Part shown: positions 46,944 to 55,346 of the stretch, one piece after another
How the letters are laid out: every line of letters begins with the position of its first letter
Numbering within the stretch: position 1 is the stretch's first letter
Assembly (NCBI RefSeq): GCF_003319115.1
Contig: NZ_QOHF01000004.1
Location: forward strand, 1 to 64,000
Origin: Geodermatophilus sp. TF02-6
Lineage (GTDB): Bacteria; Actinomycetota; Actinomycetes; Mycobacteriales; Geodermatophilaceae
Reading direction: 5' to 3'
DNA: 64,000 nucleotides
The notes under the pieces: generated by a model
Databases searched by the model: none
Told to the model about the DNA's origin: nothing
Seen by the model: the letters and a program-made list of their open reading frames with translations, nothing else
Program-made: the position numbers and the translations under genes

Positions 46944-48241
46944 GCGCGCCGCTGAGAGTCGCGCTGCTCGGCTGCGGCACCGTCGGCAGCGCCGTCCTGC
47001 GGCTGCTCGGCGAGCAGGCCGACGACCTCGCCGCCCGCATCGGCCGGCCGGTGGAGGTGGCCGGGGTCGCCGTCCGCCGTCCCGATCGGCACCCCGACGT
47101 CCCGGCTCACCTGCTCACCACCGACGCGCACGCCCTGGTCACCCGGCCGGACGTCGACCTCGTCGTCGAGGTCATCGGCGGCATCGAACCGGTGCGCACA
47201 CTGCTGCTGGCCGCCGTCGAGGCGGGCAAGAGCGTGGTCAGCGCGAACAAGGCGCTGCTCGCCGACGACGGCGTCGAGCTGCACGCGGCCGCGGCCAAGG
47301 CCGGCGTGGACCTGTACTACGAGGCGGCCGTCGCCGGGGCGATCCCGCTGCTGCGGCCGCTGCGCGAGTCGCTCGCCGGCGACCAGCTGCGCCGGGTGGT
47401 CGGCATCGTCAACGGCACCACCAACTACATCCTCTCCCGCATGGCCGAGACCGGGCACGGCTTCACCGAGGCGCTGGCCGAGGCGACCGAGCTCGGCTAC
47501 GCCGAGGCCGACCCGACCGCCGACGTCGACGGCTTCGACGCGGCGGCCAAGGCGGCGATCCTCGCCTCGCTGGCCTTCCACACGCCGGTCACCGCTGCCG
47601 ACGTGTACCGGGAGGGCATCTCCGCGGTCACCGCGACCGACGTCGCCCGGGCCGGCGAGATCGGCTGCACGGTCAAGCTGCTGGCGATCTGCGAGCGGGT
47701 GCCGGGCGACGGTTCCGGCGAGGGCGACTCGGTCGCCGTCCGGGTGCACCCGGCGATGATCCCGACGACGCACCCGCTGGCCGCCGTCGGCGGGGCGTTC
47801 AACGCCGTCTTCGTCGAGGCCGAGGCCGCCGGGCAGCTGATGTTCTACGGCCAGGGCGCCGGCGGGGACGCCACGGCCAGCGCCGTCCTCGGTGACCTGG
47901 TCGCCGTCGCGCGCAACCGGGTGGCCGGCGTGGCCGGCCCGGGGGTGACCACCTACGCCGGGCTGCCGGCCCGGCCGATCGCCGAGACCCCCACCCGCTA
48001 CCACGTCAGCCTCGACGTCGCCGACAAGCCCGGCGTGCTGGCGACCGTGGCGGCCGAGTTCGCCCGGCACGGGGTGAGCATCGCCACCGTGCGTCAGGAC
48101 GGGCACGGCGACGCCGCGACCCTGGTGATCGTGACCCACAGCGCCCCGGACGCCGCGCTGTCGGCCACGGTGCGCGCGCTGCGGGAGATGCCGGCCGTCC
48201 GCGGCGTGACCAGCATCCTGCGTGTGGAGGGACTGTCATGA
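46940..48241 (+). CDS. hom: homoserine dehydrogenase
   Basis: This 433-aa enzyme reduces aspartate semialdehyde to homoserine, the branch point to threonine and methionine. The NAD-binding motif is [16 protein letters not shown]; the catalytic Lys lies in [11 protein letters not shown] and the substrate segment is [14 protein letters not shown]. Residues about 345-425 form a C-terminal ACT domain ([20 protein letters not shown]), the usual site for threonine feedback. GTGA overlap with lysA and ATGA overlap with thrC give tight coupling. Confidence 0.95.
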   Translation: MSAPLRVALLGCGTVGSAVLRLLGEQADDLAARIGRPVEVAGVAVRRPDRHPDVPAHLLTTDAHALVTRPDVDLVVEVIGGIEPVRTLLLAAVEAGKSVVSANKALLADDGVELHAAAAKAGVDLYYEAAVAGAIPLLRPLRESLAGDQLRRVVGIVNGTTNYILSRMAETGHGFTEALAEATELGYAEADPTADVDGFDAAAKAAILASLAFHTPVTAADVYREGISAVTATDVARAGEIGCTVKLLAICERVPGDGSGEGDSVAVRVHPAMIPTTHPLAAVGGAFNAVFVEAEAAGQLMFYGQGAGGDATASAVLGDLVAVARNRVAGVAGPGVTTYAGLPARPIAETPTRYHVSLDVADKPGVLATVAAEFARHGVSIATVRQDGHGDAATLVIVTHSAPDAALSATVRALREMPAVRGVTSILRVEGLS

Positions 48242-49323
48242 CGACCCAACTGCCCGTGCGGGGCACCGTCTCGCCGCTGTGGCCCGGGCTGATCGAGGCC
48301 TACCGCGCGCGGCTGCCGGTCAGCGACAGCTCCCCGGTGGTCACCCTGCAGGAGGGCGCCACCCCGCTGGTGCCGGCGGCCGAGCTCTCCCGGCGCACCG
48401 GCTGCGAGGTCTACCTCAAGGTCGAGGGCGCCAACCCGACCGGGTCGTTCAAGGACCGCGGGATGACGATGGCCATCACCAAGGCCGTCGAGGAGGGCGC
48501 GCAGGCGGTCATCTGCGCCTCCACCGGCAACACCAGCGCCAGCGCCGCCGCCTACGCCGCCCGCGCCGGCCTGGTCTGCGCCGTCCTGGTACCGCAGGGC
48601 AAGATCGCGCTGGGCAAGCTGGCCCAGGCCCTGGTGCACGGGGCCAAGCTGCTGCAGGTCGACGGCAACTTCGACGACTGCCTGGCGCTGGCCAGCAAGC
48701 TGTCCATCGACTACCCCGTCAGCCTGGTCAACAGCGTCAACCAGTATCGCATCGAGGGGCAGAAGACCGCCTCGTTCGAGGTCGTCGACGTCCTCGGCGA
48801 CGCCCCGGACGTGCACTGCCTGCCGGTCGGCAACGCCGGCAACATCACCGCCTACTGGCAGGGCTACCGCGAGTACGCCGCCGATGGGACGGCGTCCCGC
48901 ACGCCGCGGATGTGGGGCTTCCAGGCCGCCGGCGCCGCTCCGATCGTCACCGGGCGGGTGGTCGAGCAGCCGCAGACGATCGCCACCGCCATCCGCATCG
49001 GCAACCCGGCGTCCTGGACCAGGGCGCTGGCCGCCCGCGACGAGTCGGGCGGGCGCATCGACGCGGTCAGCGACCGGGCCATCCTCGCCGCCTACCGGCT
49101 GCTGGCCCGCACCGAGGCCGTCTTCGTCGAGCCCGCGTCGGCCGCGTCGGTGGCCGGGCTGCTGCAGGTCGCCGAGGCCGGCGAGCTCCCGGCCGGTTCC
49201 CGGGTGGTCTGCACGGTCACCGGGAACGGGTTGAAGGACCCCGAGTGGGCGATCTCCGGAGCGCCGGCCCCGGTCACCATCGCGGTCGACGCCGCCGCGG
49301 CCGCGGCGCAGCTCGGGCTGTGA
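48238..49323 (+). CDS. thrC: threonine synthase
   Basis: The 361-aa PLP enzyme converts O-phosphohomoserine to threonine. The cofactor Lys lies in [17 protein letters not shown], and the phosphate loop is [35 protein letters not shown] is the conserved substrate segment. Length is that of the short bacterial form. The ATG overlaps the hom stop (ATGA). A pair of dispersed repeats lies between its stop and thrB, so thrB may be translated separately. Confidence 0.96.
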   Translation: MTTQLPVRGTVSPLWPGLIEAYRARLPVSDSSPVVTLQEGATPLVPAAELSRRTGCEVYLKVEGANPTGSFKDRGMTMAITKAVEEGAQAVICASTGNTSASAAAYAARAGLVCAVLVPQGKIALGKLAQALVHGAKLLQVDGNFDDCLALASKLSIDYPVSLVNSVNQYRIEGQKTASFEVVDVLGDAPDVHCLPVGNAGNITAYWQGYREYAADGTASRTPRMWGFQAAGAAPIVTGRVVEQPQTIATAIRIGNPASWTRALAARDESGGRIDAVSDRAILAAYRLLARTEAVFVEPASAASVAGLLQVAEAGELPAGSRVVCTVTGNGLKDPEWAISGAPAPVTIAVDAAAAAAQLGL

Positions 49324-49424
49324 AAGAGGACCACGTGGAGGACCCCCTGCCCCCCACCGCGCGGAGAAGGACCCCCTGCCCCCCGCCACTCGCAGGCTCG
49401 CGGCAGGACCCTGCAGGGGGCCGA
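49324..49424 (+). repeat. dispersed GGACCCC repeat, copy R9 (double head)
   Basis: The copy begins on the thrC TGA (TGAAAGAGGACC) and contains two heads (GGAGGACCCCCTGCCCCCCA and GAAGGACCCCCTGCCCCCCG). It then has CGCAGGCTCGCGGC and ends CCTGCAGGGGGCC, complementary to the second head. It interrupts the thrC-thrB operon. Confidence 0.75.
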
Positions 49425-49448
49425 CCCGGGACGCGGCCGAAGGGCTCG

Positions 49449-50351
49449 GTGCGCATCCGCGTGCCGGCGACCAGCGCCAACCTGGGGCCGGCCTTCGACT
49501 GCGCGGGTCTGGCCCTCACCTGCCACGACGTGGTCGAGTTCGACGTCCTGCCCGCGGGGCTGCAGGTCGAGGTCACCGGCGTCGGCGCCGGCGAGCTGCC
49601 CACCGACGAGTCGCACCTGGTGGTCCGCGCCTTCCGGGCGGCCTGCGCCGAGCTGGGCTGGACGCCGCCGGGCCTGCGGGTGGCCGCCGAGAACGGCATC
49701 CCGCAGGGGCGGGGGATGGGGTCGTCGGCCGCGGCCGTGGTCGCCGGCGTGCTGGGTGCCTGGGCGCTGTGCCCGCACGTCGAGGCGGTGGACGACGACG
49801 CGGTGCTGCGGCTGACCACGGAGCTCGAGGGCCACCCCGACAACGTGGCCGCCTGCCTGCTGGGCGGGGCGACGCTGTCCTGGACCACCGACGGCGGCGC
49901 CCGGGCCGCGCGGCTGCGGGTGCACCCCGAGGTCCGGCCGGTGCTGCTGGTGCCCGGCGCGACGCTGTCGACGCACGTCGCCCGCGGACTGCTGCCGAGC
50001 ACCGTGCCGCACGCCGACGCCGCGTTCGCCGCGGGGCGGGCGGCGCTGCTGGTGCACGCGCTGACCAGCGCCCCCGGCCTGCTGGTGGCAGCGACCGAGG
50101 ACCGGCTGCACCAGCGCCAGCGGGCCGCGGGGATGCCGCAGTCGATCGCGCTGGTGGACCGGCTGCGCGGCGCGGGCCACGCCGCGGTGGTCTCCGGCGC
50201 CGGACCCACCGTCCTCGTGCTCGTGCCCCGAGACGACGACGTCCGCGAAGTGGGAGATCTCACACCCGACGGGTGGACGGTGCGGCCCCTGGCGGTGGAC
50301 CCGCACGGGGCGAACGTGCTGGAGAGTGGCCGGGAGATATCGTCTCGATAA
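49449..50351 (+). CDS. thrB: homoserine kinase
   Basis: The 300-aa GHMP-family kinase phosphorylates homoserine for threonine synthase. Motif 1 is RIRVPATSANLGPAFDCAGLAL, motif 2 the ATP loop GIPQGRGMGSSAAAVVAGVL and motif 3 AAVVSGAGPTVLVLV. The GTG at 49449 begins the protein VRIRVPATSANLG, matching the family exactly. The usual coupling to thrC is broken by repeat R9, and the Shine-Dalgarno is weak. Rho lies downstream after a 243-bp leader. Confidence 0.93.
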   Translation: MRIRVPATSANLGPAFDCAGLALTCHDVVEFDVLPAGLQVEVTGVGAGELPTDESHLVVRAFRAACAELGWTPPGLRVAAENGIPQGRGMGSSAAAVVAGVLGAWALCPHVEAVDDDAVLRLTTELEGHPDNVAACLLGGATLSWTTDGGARAARLRVHPEVRPVLLVPGATLSTHVARGLLPSTVPHADAAFAAGRAALLVHALTSAPGLLVAATEDRLHQRQRAAGMPQSIALVDRLRGAGHAAVVSGAGPTVLVLVPRDDDVREVGDLTPDGWTVRPLAVDPHGANVLESGREISSR

Positions 50352-50387
50352 CGAGGAACACACTGGTTGCGCCCGCTGTTGTCGTGT

Positions 50388-50412
50388 CCGTGAGCGACGA
50401 TTACGCTCACGG
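50388..50412 (+). promoter_or_regulatory. hairpin in the rho leader region
   Basis: CCGTGAGCG and CGCTCACGG form a perfect 9-bp stem around a 7-base loop in the 243-bp gap between thrB and rho. It could end the thrB transcript or structure the 5' leader of rho. The GTGAG arm again resembles the repeat and CRP-like motifs. Confidence 0.4.
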
Positions 50413-50566
50413 GGTAGCCGCCCAGTCGGGCGAGCCTCGCGCGGGGTGTTGCAGACGACCTGTTCCGCGTCGCCGCAGACACCGCTCCGCACCCACTCGA
50501 TCTCGTTCCTCCTGCCGTCCGTTCCGGGGCCGGGAGGGGCCGGGTCACCCCCTGCGCTGGTAGGCG

Positions 50567-50591
50567 CAGGTCTTTCGCAGGGAAGGACCTG
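50567..50591 (+). promoter_or_regulatory. possible RBS-covering hairpin before rho
   Basis: CAGGTC (50567-50572) can pair with GACCTG (50586-50591). The pairing covers the 3' edge of the AAGGA ribosome-binding site of rho, which could allow translational control. Rho is autoregulated in other bacteria; here only the potential pairing is seen. Confidence 0.35.
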
Positions 50592-50594
50592 TAC

Positions 50595-52769
50595 GTGAGC
50601 GAGACCACCGACCTCGTCACCCCCCCGCAGGACGCGGGTTCCGGCGAGGCACCTGCCGCCTCTGGGACGACGGGCCGGACCCGTCGCCGCGGCAGCGGGC
50701 TGGCCGGCATGCTGCTGCCCGAGTTGCAGCGGCTGGCGGCCGAGCTCGGCATCTCCGGCACCGGCCGGATGCGCAAGGGCGACCTCGTCGCCGCCATCTC
50801 CGCCCGCCAGGTGGGCGGCGAGAGCCCCGGCGGCGCGCCCGCCGACAACGCCCCCGCCGGCGGTGCGGCCGAGGTCCCCGCCACCCGCGGCACGGACAGC
50901 GCGCGTGGTGTCGCCGCCACCGCCGCGCCGGTCGAGGCCCCGATCACCGGCGGCGCGAACAGCGGCCCGGTCACCACGCCGGCCGGCGACGCCACCGAGG
51001 CCGCGCCGCGACGCCGCCGCGCGGCCAGCCGGCCCGCCGGCGCACCGACGGCGCAGACCCCCGCCCCGGCCGGCGACGCCGCCACCTCGGCACCCGAGCC
51101 GCGCCAGGAGTCGCCGGCCGCCGACGCGGCCACCGCGCCCGCCCCGGCTCCCGAGCGGACCGAGGGTGGACGGACCGACGGCGAGCGCGCCGAGGGCGAC
51201 CGGCCGCAGCGCAACCGCGACCGCGACCGCGGTGAGCGCGCCGGCCGCCGCGGCGAGCGGGGCGAGCTCCGCACCGAACGCGACAGCGGCGACCGGGCCG
51301 AGCGTGGCAACCGGGACAACGGCGACCGAGCCGAGCGCGGTCGCGACGGTCGCGGCCCCGACCGCGGTGAGCGCGGCGGCCGGCCGGACCGGGACCGCAC
51401 CGAGCGCGGCACCGACACCCGCGGCACCGACACCCGTGGCACCGACACCCGTGGCACCGACACCCGCAGCACCGACACCCGCGGCACCGACACCCGCGGC
51501 ACCGACCGCGACGAGGACGACGACGACTTCGACGGTGGCCGCGGCCGCCGCGGGCGCCGCTACCGGGACCGCAACCGTCGCAGCAACGGCCGCGACCGGT
51601 TCGACCAGAGCGAGCCCGTCATCAGCGAGGACGACGTCCTGCTGCCGGTCGCCGGCATCCTCGACGTGCTGGACAACTACGCGTTCGTCCGGACGTCGGG
51701 CTACCTGACCGGCCCGAACGACGTCTACGTGTCCCTCTCGCAGGTGCGCCGCTACGGCCTGCGCCGCGGTGACGCCATCACCGGCGCCGTCCGGCAGCCG
51801 CGCGAGGGCGAGCGCAAGGACAAGTACAACGCGCTGGTCCGGCTGGACACGGTCAACGGCCTGGAGCCCGAGCAGGCGAAGGCGCGCCCGGAGTTCACCA
51901 AGCTGACCCCGCTCTACCCGCAGCAGCGGCTGCGGCTGGAGACCGAGCCGCACCAGCTGACCACCCGGGTCATCGACCTGGTCATGCCGATCGGCAAGGG
52001 GCAGCGTGCGCTGATCGTCAGCCCGCCGAAGGCCGGCAAGACGATGGTGCTGCAGGCGATCGCCAACGCGATCACCGCCAACAACCCCGAGTGCCACCTC
52101 ATGGTCGTCCTCGTCGACGAGCGGCCCGAGGAGGTCACCGACATGCAGCGCTCGGTGAAGGGCGAGGTCATCGCCTCGACCTTCGACCGGCCGCCGTCGG
52201 ACCACACCACGGTCGCCGAGCTCTCGATCGAGCGGGCCAAGCGCCTGGTCGAGATGGGCCACGACGTCGTCGTCCTGCTGGACTCGATCACCCGCCTGGG
52301 CCGCGCCTACAACCTGGCCGCCCCCGCCAGCGGGCGCATCCTCTCCGGTGGCGTCGACTCCACGGCGCTCTACCCGCCCAAGCGCTTCCTCGGCGCCGCC
52401 CGCAACATCGAGAACGGCGGCTCGCTGACCATCATCGCCTCGGCGCTGGTGGAGACCGGGTCGACGATGGACACGGTCATCTTCGAGGAGTTCAAGGGCA
52501 CCGGCAACGCGGAGATCAAGCTCGACCGCCGGCTGGCGGACAAGCGGGTCTTCCCGGCCGTCGACGTCAACGCGTCGGGCACCCGCAAGGAGGAGATCCT
52601 CCTCTCGCCCGACGAGCTGGCCATCGTCATCAAGCTGCGCCGGGTGCTCGCCGCGCTCGAGCCCCAGCAGGCCCTCGAGCTGCTGCTGGACAAGCTCAAG
52701 AAGACGCGGAACAACATCGAGTTCCTCATGCAGATCCAGAAGACGACGCTCGGCCCCGGGAACGAGTGA
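50595..52769 (+). CDS. rho: transcription termination factor Rho
   Basis: The 724-aa Rho is long because of a disordered insertion. The N-terminal helical domain ([29 protein letters not shown]) is followed by about 250 residues rich in Ala/Pro, then Arg/Gly/Asp/Glu, including seven tandem RGTDT-like units (residues about 271-305). The RNA-binding cold-shock-like domain ([20 protein letters not shown]) and the ATPase follow, with P-loop [20 protein letters not shown] and [16 protein letters not shown]. Hexameric Rho unwinds RNA and ends transcription. Insertions of this type occur in other high-GC actinobacteria. The GTG at 50595 is used. Confidence 0.97.
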   Translation: MSETTDLVTPPQDAGSGEAPAASGTTGRTRRRGSGLAGMLLPELQRLAAELGISGTGRMRKGDLVAAISARQVGGESPGGAPADNAPAGGAAEVPATRGTDSARGVAATAAPVEAPITGGANSGPVTTPAGDATEAAPRRRRAASRPAGAPTAQTPAPAGDAATSAPEPRQESPAADAATAPAPAPERTEGGRTDGERAEGDRPQRNRDRDRGERAGRRGERGELRTERDSGDRAERGNRDNGDRAERGRDGRGPDRGERGGRPDRDRTERGTDTRGTDTRGTDTRGTDTRSTDTRGTDTRGTDRDEDDDDFDGGRGRRGRRYRDRNRRSNGRDRFDQSEPVISEDDVLLPVAGILDVLDNYAFVRTSGYLTGPNDVYVSLSQVRRYGLRRGDAITGAVRQPREGERKDKYNALVRLDTVNGLEPEQAKARPEFTKLTPLYPQQRLRLETEPHQLTTRVIDLVMPIGKGQRALIVSPPKAGKTMVLQAIANAITANNPECHLMVVLVDERPEEVTDMQRSVKGEVIASTFDRPPSDHTTVAELSIERAKRLVEMGHDVVVLLDSITRLGRAYNLAAPASGRILSGGVDSTALYPPKRFLGAARNIENGGSLTIIASALVETGSTMDTVIFEEFKGTGNAEIKLDRRLADKRVFPAVDVNASGTRKEEILLSPDELAIVIKLRRVLAALEPQQALELLLDKLKKTRNNIEFLMQIQKTTLGPGNE
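51405..51506 (+). repeat. 15-bp coding repeat in rho (RGTDT units)
   Basis: Seven consecutive 15-bp units of the type CGCGGCACCGACACC encode RGTDT (one is RSTDT, the last RGTDR). The array lies in the disordered insertion of Rho. Near-identical units suggest recent expansion by slippage. Confidence 0.9.
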
Positions 52770-52905
52770 AGGACCACTCTTCCCCCCACGCCTCGTAGAA
52801 GGACCCCGTCCTCCTCACCCCTCGCACGCTCGGGGTGAGCCTCTAGACGGGGCCGGGGCCCTGACGAGGGCCGTTCCAGCACGCCACCAGGCTCGGGGCG
52901 GGGCC
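52769..52905 (+). repeat. dispersed GGACCCC repeat, copy R10, double head plus second module
   Basis: After the rho stop there is a partial head (GAAGGACCACTCTTCCCCCC) and a full copy (GAAGGACCCCGTCCTCCTCA, CCCCTCGCACGCTCGGGGTG, CTAGACGGGGCC). The module GAGGGCCGTTCCAGCACGCC and ACCAGGCTCGGGGCGG shared with R8 follows. It separates rho from rpmE. Confidence 0.78.
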
Positions 52906-53043
52906 GCCCGCGGCGGGGGCCCGCCGTTCGGGGATACTCGACGGCCGAGCCCGCGCCGGCGGGAGCGCTCGTCCCCCCGGAATCCCCGCCGCCCCGCCGG
53001 CGTTCCACCCCACAGCACCGACGTCCCGGAAGAGGCACCAGGC

Positions 53044-53262
53044 ATGAAGCCCGACATCCACCCGCACTACGACACCACCACGGTGACCTGCGGCTGCGGG
53101 AACACCTTCACCACCCGTAGCACGGCGCCCGGCGGCCAGCTGACCGTCGAGACCTGCTCCGCCTGCCACCCGTTCTACACGGGCAAGCAGCGGATCCTGG
53201 ACACCGGCGGCCGCGTCGCCCGCTTCGAGAAGCGGTTCGGCAAGCGGAACGCCGCCAACTAG
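53044..53262 (+). CDS. rpmE: 50S ribosomal protein bL31, zinc-binding form
   Basis: The 72-aa protein keeps the four zinc ligands of the C+ form: Cys16 and Cys18 (VTCGCGNTF) and Cys38 and Cys41 ([14 protein letters not shown]). It bridges the ribosomal subunits near the central protuberance. C+ paralogs are normally made when zinc is sufficient. The ATG at 53044 follows GGAAGAGG. A strong hairpin follows the stop. Place between rho and prfA matches other actinobacteria. Confidence 0.96.
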   Translation: MKPDIHPHYDTTTVTCGCGNTFTTRSTAPGGQLTVETCSACHPFYTGKQRILDTGGRVARFEKRFGKRNAAN

Positions 53263-53268
53263 CACCCC

Positions 53269-53308
53269 CGACGGCGCCCGTCCCACCTCGGTGGGGCGGG
53301 CGCCGTCG
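53269..53308 (+). terminator. terminator downstream of rpmE
   Basis: CGACGGCGCCCG-T-CCCACC pairs with GGTGGGGCGGGCGCCGTCG around a short loop, a stem of 18 bp with one mismatch, seven bases after the rpmE stop. Confidence 0.8.
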
Positions 53309-53331
53309 TCGTGTCCGGCCCCGCCCCTTCT

Positions 53332-53353
53332 GGCCAAAGTGGCCACTTTGGCC
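53332..53353. repeat. palindrome with core AAAGTGGCCACTTT upstream of prfA
   Basis: This is a perfect 22-bp inverted repeat, GGCCAAAGTGG and its complement. Its centre lies about 35 bp before the prfA ATG, the same distance as the related palindrome before lysA. Both are followed by CCCCTC. Confidence 0.8.
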
Positions 53354-53376
53354 CCTCGACGACCGAGGTGACCCCG

Positions 53377-54456
53377 ATGAGCAGCGTTCCGACGGCCGCG
53401 CCCGACCGGCTGAGCGGGCTGCTGTCCGAGCACGCCGCCCTGGAGACCGATCTCGCCGACCCCGCCGTCCACGCCGACCCGGCCCGCGCCCGGCGGCTGG
53501 GCCGCCGGTACGCGCAGCTCGCGCCCCTGGTCGAGACCGCCCGCGCCCTGGACGCCGCACGCGACGACCTCGCCGCCGCCCGCGAGCTGGCCGCCGAGGA
53601 CCCGTCCTTCCTCGACGAGGTCCGCAGCCTGGAGGAGCGGGTCCCGGAGCTGGAGGAGCGGCTGCGCTCCCTGCTGGTGCCCGAGGACCCCGACGACGAC
53701 AAGGACGTCATCCTCGAGGTCAAGGCGGGGGAGGGCGGCGCGGAGTCGGCGCTGTTCGCCGGCGACCTGCTGCGCATGTACCTGCGCTACGCCGAGCGCC
53801 GCGGCTGGTCGGCCGAGGTGATCGACGCCGTCGACGCCGAGCTCGGCGGCTACAAGGACGTCTCCGTCGCGATCAAGGCCCGCGGGGACGAGGGCATCTG
53901 GAGCCGGCTGAAGTTCGAGGGCGGCGTGCACCGCGTGCAGCGGGTGCCGGTCACCGAGAGCCAGGGCCGCATCCACACCTCGGCCGCCGGCGTCCTGGTG
54001 CTGCCCGAGGCCGAGGAGGTCGACGTCACCGTCGACCCGAACGACCTGCGCATCGACGTCTTTCGCTCGTCGGGCCCTGGCGGGCAGAGCGTGAACACCA
54101 CCGACTCCGCCGTCCGGATCACCCACCTGCCCACCGGCATCGTGGTCAGCTGCCAGAACGAGAAGAGCCAGCTGCAGAACCGCGAGTCGGCGCTGCGGAT
54201 CCTGCGCTCCCGGTTGCTGGCAGCCGCCCGCGAGGAGGCCGCCGCCGCGGCCAGCGACCAGCGGCGCAGCCAGGTGCGCACCGTCGACCGCAGCGAGCGG
54301 GTGCGCACCTACAACTTCCCGGAGAACCGGATCACCGACCACCGGGTCGGCTACAAGGCCCACAACCTCGACCAGGTCCTCGACGGCGAGCTCGACCCGG
54401 TCATCGACGCGCTGACCCGCGCGCACACCGCCGAGCTGCTGGCGGCCGGCTCCTGA
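53377..54456 (+). CDS. prfA: peptide chain release factor 1
   Basis: The 359-aa protein reads UAA and UAG stop codons and triggers release. The codon-reading P-x-T motif lies in [16 protein letters not shown], and the peptidyl-tRNA hydrolysis motif GGQ in [19 protein letters not shown]. The first 100 residues form the coiled-coil domain with many Arg and Glu. The ATG at 53377 gives the normal length. The prmC gene that methylates the GGQ Gln follows with a four-base overlap. Confidence 0.96.
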   Translation: MSSVPTAAPDRLSGLLSEHAALETDLADPAVHADPARARRLGRRYAQLAPLVETARALDAARDDLAAARELAAEDPSFLDEVRSLEERVPELEERLRSLLVPEDPDDDKDVILEVKAGEGGAESALFAGDLLRMYLRYAERRGWSAEVIDAVDAELGGYKDVSVAIKARGDEGIWSRLKFEGGVHRVQRVPVTESQGRIHTSAAGVLVLPEAEEVDVTVDPNDLRIDVFRSSGPGGQSVNTTDSAVRITHLPTGIVVSCQNEKSQLQNRESALRILRSRLLAAAREEAAAAASDQRRSQVRTVDRSERVRTYNFPENRITDHRVGYKAHNLDQVLDGELDPVIDALTRAHTAELLAAGS

Positions 54457-55310
54457 GCCCCCGCACGCTGCTCACCGACGCCGTCCACCGGCTCGCCGAC
54501 GCCGGCGTGCAGTCCCCGCGGGTGGACGCCGAGCTGCTGCTGGCCTGTGCGCTCGACATCCCGCGCACCCGGCTGCTCACCCTCGACGACGTGCCCGACG
54601 ACGCCGCCGCCCGGTTCGCCGACCTCCTCGACCAGCGTGCCGCCCGGGTTCCCCTGCAGCACCTCACCGGCCGGGCCCCGTTCCGTCACCTGGAGCTGGT
54701 CGTCGGGCCGGGGGTGTTCGTGCCGCGCCCGGAGACCGAGCAGCTCGTCGAGTGGGCGCTCGCCGGCCTCTCCGGCACCCCTGAGCCGGTCGTCGTCGAC
54801 CTGGGAGCCGGGTCCGGCGCGATCGCGCTGTCCATCGCGCACGAGCACCCCGGCGCCCGCGTCACCGCCGTCGAGCGCGACCCGGTCGCCGTCGAGTGGA
54901 CGCGGGCCAACGCCGCCGACCGCGCCGCCGCCGGCGACCGGCCGGTCGAGGTGCTTGCCGGCGACATGACCGACCCCCAGCTGCTGAGCGAGCTCGACGG
55001 CACGGTCGACCTCGTGGTCTCCAATCCGCCCTACGTGCCCGACGGCGCCCGCGTGCCCCGCGAGGTCGCCGACCACGACCCGCCGCTGGCGCTGTGGGGC
55101 GGCCCCGACGGCCTCGACGTCGTCCGGGGGCTGCTGCGCACCGCCGCCCGCCTGCTGCGCCCGGGCGGCCGGCTCGGCGTCGAGCACGCCGACCAGCAGG
55201 GCAGTGCCCTGCCCGCGCTGGTGCGCTCCTCCGGCGGGTTCACCGACGTCGCCGACCACCCCGACCTGGCTGGCCGGCCGCGGTTCACCACCGCTCGCCG
55301 TACCGGCTGA
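54453..55310 (+). CDS. prmC: release factor glutamine methyltransferase
   Basis: This protein of about 285 aa uses SAM to methylate the Gln of the GGQ loop in release factors. The N-terminal helical domain ([32 protein letters not shown]) precedes the SAM fold with [20 protein letters not shown] and the catalytic [11 protein letters not shown]. The first GTG in frame (54507) falls inside the conserved N-terminal domain, so I place the start at CTG 54453, which overlaps the prfA stop as CTGA. A CTG start is unusual; GTG at 54507 would give 267 aa. Confidence 0.9.
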   Translation: MSPRTLLTDAVHRLADAGVQSPRVDAELLLACALDIPRTRLLTLDDVPDDAAARFADLLDQRAARVPLQHLTGRAPFRHLELVVGPGVFVPRPETEQLVEWALAGLSGTPEPVVVDLGAGSGAIALSIAHEHPGARVTAVERDPVAVEWTRANAADRAAAGDRPVEVLAGDMTDPQLLSELDGTVDLVVSNPPYVPDGARVPREVADHDPPLALWGGPDGLDVVRGLLRTAARLLRPGGRLGVEHADQQGSALPALVRSSGGFTDVADHPDLAGRPRFTTARRTG

Positions 55311-55346
55311 GAGATAGGCCGCGGAGATCCCGGGTATCCGGGTGCG

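Noticed and set aside
51405-51506. Repeat array considered as a CRISPR
   Set aside because: The 15-bp units are contiguous without spacers and lie in frame within rho.
49092-52262. 1056-codon open frame on the minus strand
   Set aside because: It runs antisense through thrC, thrB and rho, all of which match families. Its translation has no known domain.
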